Assembly: GCA_002429615.1 (NCBI GenBank)
Contig: DJAN01000105.1
Coordinates: 551-11,088, forward strand
Source: Lysobacteraceae bacterium UBA6001
Lineage (GTDB): Bacteria; Pseudomonadota; Gammaproteobacteria; Xanthomonadales; Xanthomonadaceae
Length of the DNA stretch: 10,538 nt
Reading direction: 5' to 3'
Part shown: piece by piece, positions 1 to 5,254 of the stretch
How positions within the stretch are numbered: position 1 is the stretch's first letter
How the letters are laid out: each line of letters begins with the position of its first letter
Program-made: the position numbers and the translations under genes
The notes under the pieces: generated by a model
Databases searched by the model: none
What the model saw: only the letters and a program-made list of their open reading frames with translations
What the model was told of the DNA's origin: nothing

Positions 1-214
1 TCGCCAGCGTGCCGCCGAAGGCCAGTGCGTACAGGGACAGTCCGGACAGCTCGCGCGCCACGCTCGGCATGGCGGTGGCGACTGCCAGTACCTCGAAGGC
101 GTTGAGCGCGACCAGCGCCACCATCGCCAGGGTGGTGGCGCGATAACGGGGCGAGAGGATCGACTCGGCGGATTCGACGGGGGGCAGGGTGTGATCGGTG
201 GTATCGACGGACAT
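1..214 (-). CDS. MFS multidrug efflux transporter, N-terminal part (cut by window edge)
   Basis: Only the first 71 codons are present; the gene runs off the left edge. The reading frame starts at the minus-strand ATG at 214-212. After a hydrophilic N-terminus of about 25 residues comes a first membrane segment (about residues 27-49) containing [14 protein letters not shown], followed by SVARELSG and [10 protein letters not shown]. This pattern is typical of the first two helices of drug-type major facilitator superfamily exporters in the inner membrane. The gene is divergent from soxR, and a SoxR operator lies in its promoter with the correct orientation and spacing, so I infer that oxidised SoxR activates it in response to redox-cycling compounds. 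From memory, SoxR of Xanthomonas campestris also controls a transporter-like protective gene. No good Shine-Dalgarno precedes the ATG. The substrate cannot be read from this fragment. Confidence 0.85.
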   Translation of the reverse strand, partial: MSVDTTDHTLPPVESAESILSPRYRATTLAMVALVALNAFEVLAVATAMPSVARELSGLSLYALAFGGTLA

Positions 215-261
215 GGGCGGCGCACGCAGGCGTGGACTTGCCGAAGGGGAGGACGCGGCGC

Positions 262-292
262 AGCATGCCGCCTCAACCGAAGTTGAGGTCAA
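262..292 (-). promoter_or_regulatory. SoxR operator inside a 19-bp-spacer promoter for the MFS gene
   Basis: Positions 271-288 read CCTCAACCGAAGTTGAGG. This is two perfect 7-bp arms (CCTCAAC/GTTGAGG) around CGAA and matches the SoxR box consensus CCTCAA-N6-TTGAGG. On the minus strand, a TTGACC -35 (292-287) and a CATGCT -10-like hexamer (267-262) are 19 bp apart with the operator between them. That over-long spacer is the hallmark of MerR/SoxR-activated promoters. Transcription would start near 254, giving the exporter a leader of about 40 nt. The operator also lies just before the soxR start, so SoxR could affect its own synthesis. Confidence 0.88.
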
Positions 293-297
293 GGCGG

Positions 298-747
298 ATG
301 GAAAAGGAACTGGCCGTGGGGGAAGTGGCCCGCCGCAGTGGCGTGGCGGTCTCGGCATTGCATTTCTATGAACGCAAGGGGTTGATCCACAGCCATCGCA
401 ATGCCGGCAACCAGCGCCGCTATGCCCGCGACGTGCTGCGCCGGCTCGCGGTGATCCGCGTCGCGCAGCGCCTGGGTATCCCGCTCAGCCATGTGGGCGA
501 TGCGTTCTCGGTGCTGCCGGCCGGGCGTCCGCCGACGCGCGCGGAGTGGGCGCGCATGTCGGCGCGCTGGCGCGCCGAGCTGGATCGACGCATCGAAGCG
601 TTGCAGGCCTTGCGCGACCAGCTGGCCGATTGCATCGGTTGCGGTTGCCTGTCGTTGCGGCGCTGTCGCCTCAGCAATCCGCACGATGCGCTCGGCGTGG
701 ACGGTGAAGGCGCGCGACGCCTACCCGCGCTGGAGGGTCTGGATTGA
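298..747 (+). CDS. soxR: SoxR, redox-sensing [2Fe-2S] MerR-family activator
   Basis: This is a 149-residue cytoplasmic transcription factor, close to the 154 residues of E. coli SoxR. An N-terminal winged-helix region (residues 5-45) contains [16 protein letters not shown] and RNAGNQRRY, the signature of the SoxR branch of the MerR family. A dimerisation helix follows (about 80-110). The iron-sulfur motif C112-X2-C115-X-C117-X5-C123 is complete and identically spaced to E. coli C119/C122/C124/C130. Oxidation of the cluster by redox-cycling drugs or superoxide twists the target promoter and activates it. I chose the ATG at 298 because it aligns with other SoxR N-termini and has GAGG nine bases upstream; a longer GTG start at 232 would run through the operator. 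There is no soxS nearby, so direct regulation of the divergent exporter is the likely role, as in other non-enteric bacteria. Confidence 0.96.
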   Translation: MEKELAVGEVARRSGVAVSALHFYERKGLIHSHRNAGNQRRYARDVLRRLAVIRVAQRLGIPLSHVGDAFSVLPAGRPPTRAEWARMSARWRAELDRRIEALQALRDQLADCIGCGCLSLRRCRLSNPHDALGVDGEGARRLPALEGLD

Positions 748-792
748 AGCCGGTTCGGGCATGATGGAGGCCCGCGCCACAGGAGGTCGCCG

Positions 793-1788
793 ATGAAGGT
801 TGCCGTCTACAGCACCCGTCGCTACGACAAGGTCATGTTCGATCGCGCCAATGCGGCGCACAACCACCAGCTGGTGTATGTGCAGGATGCGCTGAGCGTG
901 GCGACCGCGCCGCTGGCCGAGGGCTGTGGCGCGGTCTGCGTGTTCGTCAACGACCGTGTCGACGAAGCGGTGCTCGAAGCGCTGAGGGCGCTGGGCATCG
1001 GCCTGGTCACCACGCGCTCGACCGGCTTCAACCACATCGACGCGGTCGCCGCGCAGCGCCTGGGCATCGCCGCCACCCGCGTTACCGACTACTCGCCGTA
1101 CTCGGTGGCCGAGTTCGCGGTGGGCCTGCTGCTGGCGGTGAACCGGCGTATCGCCCGTGCCAGCCAGCGTACCCGTGACGGCAACTTCGAGCTGGACGGG
1201 CTGATGGGTTTCGACCTGCATGGCCGTACCGTGGGCGTGGTCGGCACCGGCAAGATCGGGCGCATCTTCGCCGCGATCATGCGCGGCTTCGGCTGCCGCA
1301 TCCTGGGCTTCGATCCGTATCCGACCGATGAATTCCATGCCATCGGCGAGTACGTGCCGCTGCCGCAGCTGCTGGCGGAAAGCGATGTGATCTCGCTGCA
1401 TTGCCCGCTGACCCCGCAGACGCGCCACCTGATCGACGCGCGTTCGCTGCAGGGCGTGCGCCATGGCGCGTACCTGATCAATACCAGCCGCGGCGGACTG
1501 ATCGACACCGAAGCCGTGATCGACGCGCTGAAGACGCATCGCCTGGGCGGGCTGGCAATCGACGTCTACGAGCAGGAGGCGGACCTGTTCTTCCAGGACC
1601 TGTCGGCGACGATCATCACCGACGACGTGATCCAGCGCCTGGTGTCGTTCCCGAATGTGATCGTCACTGGCCACCAGGCGTTCTTCACCGCCGAGGCGAT
1701 CGGCCAGATCATGGCCACGACGCTGGAGAACATCACCGCCTTCGAGCGCGGGTTGGCCTTGTCCAACCAGATACCGCTGCCGCGCTGA
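793..1788 (+). CDS. ldhA: Fermentative D-lactate dehydrogenase (NAD-dependent)
   Basis: The 331-residue protein belongs to the D-2-hydroxyacid dehydrogenase family and resembles E. coli LdhA (329 residues) throughout, for example MKVAVYSTRRYDK, FVNDRVDEAVLEAL, ESDVISLHCPLTP and TGHQAFFTAEA. It would reduce pyruvate to D-lactate with NADH in the cytoplasm. The Rossmann motif GTGKIG is at 151-156, with D174 placed to bind the NAD ribose. The catalytic triad is R233 (TSRGG), E262 (YEQE) and H294 (GHQAF), with the same spacing as in D-LDHs of known structure. A strong AGGAGGT Shine-Dalgarno lies at 781-787, five bases before the ATG. soxR ends 45 bp upstream on the same strand and I see no convincing promoter between, so read-through is possible. 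A related 2-hydroxyacid substrate cannot be excluded, but the whole-length match favours lactate. Confidence 0.93.
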   Translation: MKVAVYSTRRYDKVMFDRANAAHNHQLVYVQDALSVATAPLAEGCGAVCVFVNDRVDEAVLEALRALGIGLVTTRSTGFNHIDAVAAQRLGIAATRVTDYSPYSVAEFAVGLLLAVNRRIARASQRTRDGNFELDGLMGFDLHGRTVGVVGTGKIGRIFAAIMRGFGCRILGFDPYPTDEFHAIGEYVPLPQLLAESDVISLHCPLTPQTRHLIDARSLQGVRHGAYLINTSRGGLIDTEAVIDALKTHRLGGLAIDVYEQEADLFFQDLSATIITDDVIQRLVSFPNVIVTGHQAFFTAEAIGQIMATTLENITAFERGLALSNQIPLPR

Positions 1789-1800
1789 GCGCGGCTCAGC
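1784..1800. terminator. Perfect hairpin holding both convergent stop codons (ldhA/proC)
   Basis: GCTGAGC-GCG-GCTCAGC is a perfect 7-bp stem with a 3-nt loop. The left arm contains the ldhA stop (TGA, 1786-1788) and the right arm the proC stop (TGA on the minus strand, 1798-1796). Because the stem is symmetric it would form in both transcripts and may act as a compact bidirectional terminator or 3'-end stabiliser. Neither side has a T-tract, so termination itself is unproven. Confidence 0.5.
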
Positions 1801-2629
1801 CCGCCGACAGCTCGCGTCCGCGGCGCGTCGCCGCGTCGATGGCCTGCGCCACCAATGCCTCGAAGCCGCCTGCCTGGAAGGTTTCGATCGCCGCGTGGGT
1901 CGTGCCATTGGGCGAGGTCACCCGGCGGCGCAGTTCGCTTGCCGGTTCGCCGGACTCGGTCAGCATGCGCGATGCGCCGAGCAGGGTCTGCGTCACCAGC
2001 GTGGTCGCCGCATCCGGCGGCAGGCCCTGGGCGACGGCGGCGGCCTGCATGGCTTCGGCCAGCAGGAACACATAGGCCGGCCCGCTGCCCGACACGGCGG
2101 TGACCGCATCCATCAGCGATTCGTCCTCGATCCACACGGTCTGCCCGGCGCTGGCCAGCAGCGCCTGGGTGCGGCTGCGCCCGTCGGCATCGACATCGGG
2201 GCCGGCATACAGGCCGGTGACGCCGGCGCCGAGCAGGGCCGGCGTGTTCGGCATCGCACGCACCAGCGCCGCACCTTCGCCAAGCCATTGGCGCAGGCGA
2301 TCGCTGCCGATGCCGGCGGCGATGGACACCACCAGCGGCTGCAGGATTCGCGCCAGCGGCTGCAGCGGTTCGCACACCGACGCCATGACCTGCGGCTTCA
2401 CCGCCAGCACCCAGGTCCGGCAGTCCTGCGCGGCTTCCACCGCGGTGACATGCCCGTGCACGCCGAAGTCGATGGCCAGCTGCTCGCGCAGGGCATCCAC
2501 CGGTTCGGCGACATGGATCGTATTGGCCGGCACGCCCTGGCGCAGCAGCCCGGCGATCAGGCTGCGGGCCATGTTGCCACCGCCGATGAAGGCGATCGGG
2601 TCGAAGCGCGGGGCGGTCGTGTCGGACAT
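1796..2629 (-). CDS. proC: Pyrroline-5-carboxylate reductase
   Basis: The 277-residue cytoplasmic enzyme catalyses the last step of proline synthesis, NAD(P)H-dependent reduction of pyrroline-5-carboxylate to proline. The N-terminal Rossmann motif FIGGGNMA is at 14-21 and the family segments VKPQVM (78-83) and VRAMPNTPALLGAG (123-136) follow. The C-terminal dimerisation domain holds TAVSGSGPAYVFLLAEAM (177-194) and the signature VTSPNGTT (237-244). The last of these usually reads SPGGTT, but N is tolerated at that position. Length is normal for the family. The gene is convergent with ldhA, 7 bp away. In many relatives yggS lies directly upstream; here higBA intervenes, with only 45 bp from the higA stop to the proC start. 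No clear Shine-Dalgarno precedes the ATG, and an mRNA hairpin lies just 5' of it. Confidence 0.96.
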   Translation of the reverse strand: MSDTTAPRFDPIAFIGGGNMARSLIAGLLRQGVPANTIHVAEPVDALREQLAIDFGVHGHVTAVEAAQDCRTWVLAVKPQVMASVCEPLQPLARILQPLVVSIAAGIGSDRLRQWLGEGAALVRAMPNTPALLGAGVTGLYAGPDVDADGRSRTQALLASAGQTVWIEDESLMDAVTAVSGSGPAYVFLLAEAMQAAAVAQGLPPDAATTLVTQTLLGASRMLTESGEPASELRRRVTSPNGTTHAAIETFQAGGFEALVAQAIDAATRRGRELSAG

Positions 2630-2631
2630 GG

Positions 2632-2657
2632 CGGGGCCTGCGTGGAAGCGGGCCCCG
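2632..2657 (-). promoter_or_regulatory. Hairpin directly upstream of the proC start codon
   Basis: On the minus strand CGGGGCC (2657-2651) pairs perfectly with GGCCCCG (2638-2632) around a 12-nt loop. The 3' arm ends two bases before the proC ATG (2629), in the region where a ribosome would bind. It could weakly terminate transcription from higBA or mask proC translation initiation. The structure is read from sequence; function is inference. Confidence 0.3.
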
Positions 2658-2674
2658 ATGTTAGCGCGATGCGC

Positions 2675-2971
2675 TCAGGCCGCCGAGGTGTGCGGCTCGA
2701 TCTTCGCCAGGGTCTCGGCGAGCGCGTCGCGGGCCACGGCCTTGTCGTGGTCCATCTGCAGCTTCATCCAGAAATCCTCGGACGTGCCCAGGTAGCGCGC
2801 CAGCCGCAAGGCGGTGTCGGCGGTGATGGAGCGCTCGCCGTTGACGATCTTGCTGATGCGGTCCTGCGGCACGCCAATGGCCTTGGACAGGCGGTACTGG
2901 CTGATGCCCAGCGGGTCGAGGAACTCGTGGCGAAGGATCTCGCCGGGGGTGGGATAGGGAACGGTGCGCAT
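2675..2971 (-). CDS. higA: HigA-family antitoxin, XRE-type DNA-binding protein
   Basis: The 98-residue protein is the second gene of a toxin-first (HigBA) module. The family opening (YPTPGEILRHEFLDPLGIS, residues 6-24) leads into a Cro/C1-type helix-turn-helix at about 22-47 (SQYRLSKAIGVPQDRISKIVNGER), followed by SITADTALRLARYLGTSEDFWMKLQ, the standard HigA continuation. It should bind and neutralise HigB and repress the higBA promoter. I chose the ATG at 2971 because it has an excellent AGGAGG seven bases upstream; that Shine-Dalgarno overlaps the last bases of the higB stop codon, so the two genes are translationally linked with an 11-nt gap. A longer upstream frame to 3040 would overlap higB and is less likely. 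Codon use does not stand out by eye from the neighbours. Confidence 0.93.
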   Translation of the reverse strand: MRTVPYPTPGEILRHEFLDPLGISQYRLSKAIGVPQDRISKIVNGERSITADTALRLARYLGTSEDFWMKLQMDHDKAVARDALAETLAKIEPHTSAA

Positions 2972-2982
2972 GCTGCGGCCTC

Positions 2983-3264
2983 CTAGTGATAGTCCACGAT
3001 CTCGACCTGGGCAGGCCCCTTCCAGGTCCACACGAAGCACGCGCGGAACTGATCGTTCACGCGGATGCTGTACTGCCCCTCGCGGTCACCGCGCAGGGCC
3101 TCCAACCGGTTCGCCGGCGGGGCACGCAGGTCTTCCAGGCAGATCGCCGCGTTGAGCATGGCGAGCTTGCGCATGGCCACCGACTGGATGAAGCCGAAGA
3201 CCGGAACACGTTTGCCCTGGAACAGCGCCTGGGTGCGTTTGCAGGCGAAGGATTGGATGGCCAC
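2983..3264 (-). CDS. higB: HigB-family toxin, RelE-fold ribosome-dependent mRNA endonuclease
   Basis: The 93-residue protein has the HigB layout: MAIQSFACKRTQALFQGKR at the N-terminus, ERKLAML-like helix residues VAMRKLAMLNAA (29-40), the strand region PPANRLEALRGDREGQYSIRVND (49-71), and a C-terminal VEIVDYH (87-93). The basic residues R68 and R74 and the terminal D91-Y92-H93 correspond to positions used for RNA cleavage in studied HigB/RelE toxins. HigB cuts mRNA on translating ribosomes and stops growth when HigA is degraded. The start is a GTG at 3264, chosen because family members begin at MAIQSF and AAGG lies about ten bases upstream. The frame stays open to a TTG at 3294, which would add ten residues of no family resemblance. 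It precedes higA by 11 nt. Confidence 0.92.
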   Translation of the reverse strand: MAIQSFACKRTQALFQGKRVPVFGFIQSVAMRKLAMLNAAICLEDLRAPPANRLEALRGDREGQYSIRVNDQFRACFVWTWKGPAQVEIVDYH

Positions 3265-3265
3265 G

Positions 3266-3294
3266 ATGCTAATGCCTTGCGTTACTAACGTCAA
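3266..3294 (-). promoter_or_regulatory. Candidate higBA promoter and palindromic operator
   Basis: On the minus strand TTGACG (3294-3289) and TAGCAT (3271-3266) are separated by 17 bp. The perfect palindrome CGTTAGTAACG (3290-3280) overlaps the -35 element and spacer. A palindrome placed like this just before the toxin gene is what HigA autoregulation would use. One problem is that this promoter would start transcription just inside the chosen higB GTG, so either the palindrome serves a promoter slightly upstream or the toxin start differs. Confidence 0.45.
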
Positions 3295-3304
3295 GCAATA
3301 GCAT

Positions 3305-3345
3305 GGCGCGTAGCGTTCCCCGTTGGGATCGGGGGACGCCGCGCC
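3305..3345 (-). terminator. Long imperfect hairpin after yggS
   Basis: Read on either strand, GGCGCG (3305-3310), GCG (3313-3315), T (3316) and CCCC (3318-3321) pair with GGGG (3332-3335), A (3336), CGC (3337-3339) and CGCGCC (3340-3345). This gives about 14 base pairs with small bulges around a 10-nt loop. It begins one base after the yggS stop codon. No T-tract follows. It probably ends or stabilises the yggS transcript and separates it from higBA. Confidence 0.45.
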
Positions 3346-3346
3346 G

Positions 3347-4030
3347 TCAGGTCGGGGGCGGCCGCCTCGCGCCGAACAACGCCGTGCCCACGCGCACCAT
3401 CGTCGCGCCGCCGGCGATGGCGTCGGCGAAGTCGCTGCTCATCCCCATCGACAGCGTGTCCACCGTGGGACAGGTAGTGGCGAGCGTGTCGAACAGCGCC
3501 CGCATGCGCGCGAACGCGGCCAGTCGCCTGTCGCGCTCGGGGAACGGCGCCGGGATCGCCATCAGGCCGCGCAGGCGCAGCCGGGGTTCGGCGACGATGG
3601 CGGCGGCCAGTGCCGGTATCGCCTCCGGCGTGCAGCCGTGCTTGCTGGCCTCGTCGTCGATGTTCACCTGGATGAGGACGTTCAGTGCCTCGCGTTCGGC
3701 GGGGCGATGGCGGGCGAGGGCGGCGACCAGCTTCGGCCGGTCCACGGTCTGCACCCAGTCGAACAGCTGCGCGGCCTGCTCGGCCTTGTTGGACTGCAGG
3801 TGGCCGATCAGGTGCCATTCCAGCCCCTGCGCGCGCAACGCGGCGATCTTTCCGGCCGCCTCCTGCACGTAGTTCTCGCCGAACGCGCGCTGCCCGGCGG
3901 CGGCCAGCGCCGCTACCGCGTCGGCCGGCTGGGTCTTGGACACCGCCAGCAGGCGCGCGCCTGGCCGCCCGGCCGCGCGCGCCGCGTTCTCCACTTCCAC
4001 CAGGATCGTTTGCAACGGGGAAACCGGCAC
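3347..4030 (-). CDS. yggS: YggS/PLPBP-family pyridoxal phosphate homeostasis protein
   Basis: This is a single-domain TIM-barrel PLP-binding protein of 227 residues from the GTG at 4030. PLP attaches to the lysine of LLAVSKTQP (K32). Further family motifs are FGENYVQE (50-57), EWHLIGHLQSNK (71-82), SMGMSSD (194-200) and the phosphate-binding RVGTALFG (213-220). YggS proteins have no known catalytic activity. They buffer PLP and affect amino-acid metabolism, which fits the usual linkage with proC. I prefer the GTG at 4030 because GGAAGAAG lies five bases upstream; an in-frame ATG at 4051 would add seven residues, has no Shine-Dalgarno, and sits only a few bases after a TATAGC -10-like box. The gene is divergent from pilT and followed by a strong hairpin before higBA. 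Confidence 0.95.
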   Translation of the reverse strand: MPVSPLQTILVEVENAARAAGRPGARLLAVSKTQPADAVAALAAAGQRAFGENYVQEAAGKIAALRAQGLEWHLIGHLQSNKAEQAAQLFDWVQTVDRPKLVAALARHRPAEREALNVLIQVNIDDEASKHGCTPEAIPALAAAIVAEPRLRLRGLMAIPAPFPERDRRLAAFARMRALFDTLATTCPTVDTLSMGMSSDFADAIAGGATMVRVGTALFGARRPPPT

Positions 4031-4060
4031 AGCGTCTTCTTCCAGCCACATGCAAGGGCG

Positions 4061-4067
4061 CTATACT
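4061..4067. promoter_or_regulatory. Shared -10 region of the yggS/pilT divergent promoters
   Basis: CTATACT contains TATACT on the plus strand (4062-4067, five of six matches to TATAAT, facing pilT) and TATAGC on the minus strand (4066-4061, facing yggS). The pilT start is about 50 bp downstream and the yggS ATG or GTG is 10 or 31 bp downstream. I see no good -35 hexamer for either direction, and no sigma-54 signature. Confidence 0.4.
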
Positions 4068-4116
4068 GCCGGCCGGGGATAAACCTTTCCAGTCGCAGCC
4101 AGGGGAAATGCAGCGT

Positions 4117-5154
4117 ATGGATATCGCTGAACTATTGGCCTTCTCGGTCAAGAACAAGGCGTCGGACCTGCACCTTTCCGCAGGGCTTCCGCCGATGATC
4201 CGTGTCGACGGCGATGTTCGCCGCATCAACATTCCGGCCCTGGACCACAAGCAGGTCCATGCGCTGGTCTACGACATCATGTCGGACAAGCAGCGCCGCG
4301 ACTACGAGGAATTCCTCGAGGTCGACTTCTCGTTCGAGATTCCGTCGCTGGCACGCTTCCGCGTCAATGCCTTCAACCAGAACCGCGGCGCCGGTGCGGT
4401 GTTCCGTACCATTCCGTCCGAGGTGCTGACGCTGGAGGAGCTCGGCTGCCCGCCGATCTTCCGCCAGCTGATCGAACAGCCGCAGGGCCTGATCCTGGTG
4501 ACCGGTCCGACCGGCTCGGGCAAGTCGACCACGCTCGCCGGCATGATCGACTTCATCAACAAGAACGAATACGGCCACATCCTCACCGTCGAGGACCCGA
4601 TCGAATTCGTCCACACCTCGCAGAAGTGCCTGATCAACCAGCGCGAGGTGCATCGCGACACGCACGGCTTCAACGAAGCCCTGCGCTCGGCGTTGCGTGA
4701 AGACCCGGACATCATCCTGGTCGGCGAGTTGCGCGACCTGGAAACCATCCGCCTGGCGCTGACCGCGGCGGAAACCGGCCACCTGGTGTTCGGCACCCTG
4801 CACACCAGCTCGGCGGCCAAGACCATCGACCGCATCATCGACGTGTTCCCCGCCGGCGAGAAGCCGATGGTGCGCTCGATGCTGTCCGAGTCGCTGCGCG
4901 CGGTGATCTCGCAGGCGCTGCTGAAGAAGGTCGGCGGCGGGCGTACCGCAGCCTGGGAAATCATGGTCGGCACCCCGGCCATCCGCAACCTGATCCGCGA
5001 GGACAAGGTCGCGCAGATGTACTCGGCGATCCAGACCGGCCAGCAGGTCGGCATGCAGACGCTCGACCAGCACCTGCAGGACCTGGTCAAGCGCAGCCTG
5101 ATCACCCGCAACCAGGCCCGCGAGTACGCCAAGGACAAGCGCATCTTCGAATGA
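4117..5154 (+). CDS. pilT: PilT, type IV pilus retraction ATPase
   Basis: The 345-residue cytoplasmic hexameric motor depolymerises type IV pili, driving twitching, surface attachment and DNA uptake. It matches Pseudomonas PilT (344 residues) from MDIAELLAFS onward. An N-terminal PAS-like domain spans about 1-100. The ATPase core has Walker A GPTGSGKST (130-138; K136), the Asp box ILTVEDPIE (155-163), Walker B IILVGELRD (199-207; E204) and the His box TGHLVFGTLHT (220-230). The retraction-specific AIRNLIRE motif is intact at 288-295. I chose the ATG at 4117 because AGGGGA (4101-4106) is ten bases upstream; the in-frame ATG at 4108 is too close to it. pilU follows after 100 bp on the same strand, as in Pseudomonas. 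Confidence 0.98.
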   Translation: MDIAELLAFSVKNKASDLHLSAGLPPMIRVDGDVRRINIPALDHKQVHALVYDIMSDKQRRDYEEFLEVDFSFEIPSLARFRVNAFNQNRGAGAVFRTIPSEVLTLEELGCPPIFRQLIEQPQGLILVTGPTGSGKSTTLAGMIDFINKNEYGHILTVEDPIEFVHTSQKCLINQREVHRDTHGFNEALRSALREDPDIILVGELRDLETIRLALTAAETGHLVFGTLHTSSAAKTIDRIIDVFPAGEKPMVRSMLSESLRAVISQALLKKVGGGRTAAWEIMVGTPAIRNLIREDKVAQMYSAIQTGQQVGMQTLDQHLQDLVKRSLITRNQAREYAKDKRIFE

Positions 5155-5160
5155 CGCGCC

Positions 5161-5189
5161 ACCGTCGCGGCGCCCGCCGTCGCGACGGT
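5161..5189 (+). terminator. Strong hairpin between pilT and pilU
   Basis: ACCGTCGCG (5161-5169) pairs perfectly with CGCGACGGT (5181-5189). G5170-T5180, C5171-G5179 and G5172-C5178 extend the stem to 12 pairs with the 5-nt loop CCCGC. It begins six bases after the pilT stop. No T-tract follows, so it may attenuate rather than end transcription, or protect the pilT 3' end. Confidence 0.45.
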
Positions 5190-5254
5190 CGTTCCCGTGC
5201 CGGGGCATCCCGGTCCGAACACGCAGCCCCGATCCAGATTCCCGGAGAGCCGCC

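Noticed and set aside
232..297. Longer SoxR starting at the GTG at 232
   Set aside because: The added 22 residues match no SoxR family N-terminus and would translate through the SoxR operator.
721..1908. 395-codon minus-strand frame opposite ldhA
   Set aside because: It is a shadow of ldhA codon bias and crosses the convergent ldhA/proC junction. No motif is seen.
1895..2986. 363-codon plus-strand frame opposite proC and higA
   Set aside because: It is antisense to two well-supported genes, with a Gly/Arg/Gln/His-rich shadow translation.
2972..3040. Longer HigA starting inside higB
   Set aside because: The ATG at 2971 has an ideal AGGAGG site and aligns with HigA starts. The extension lies within the higB coding sequence and has no family resemblance.
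3685..4116. N-terminal extension of the pilT frame
   Set aside because: The frame stays open upstream only because of high GC. PilT homologues begin at MDIAELL, which has a proper Shine-Dalgarno, and the extension overlaps yggS.
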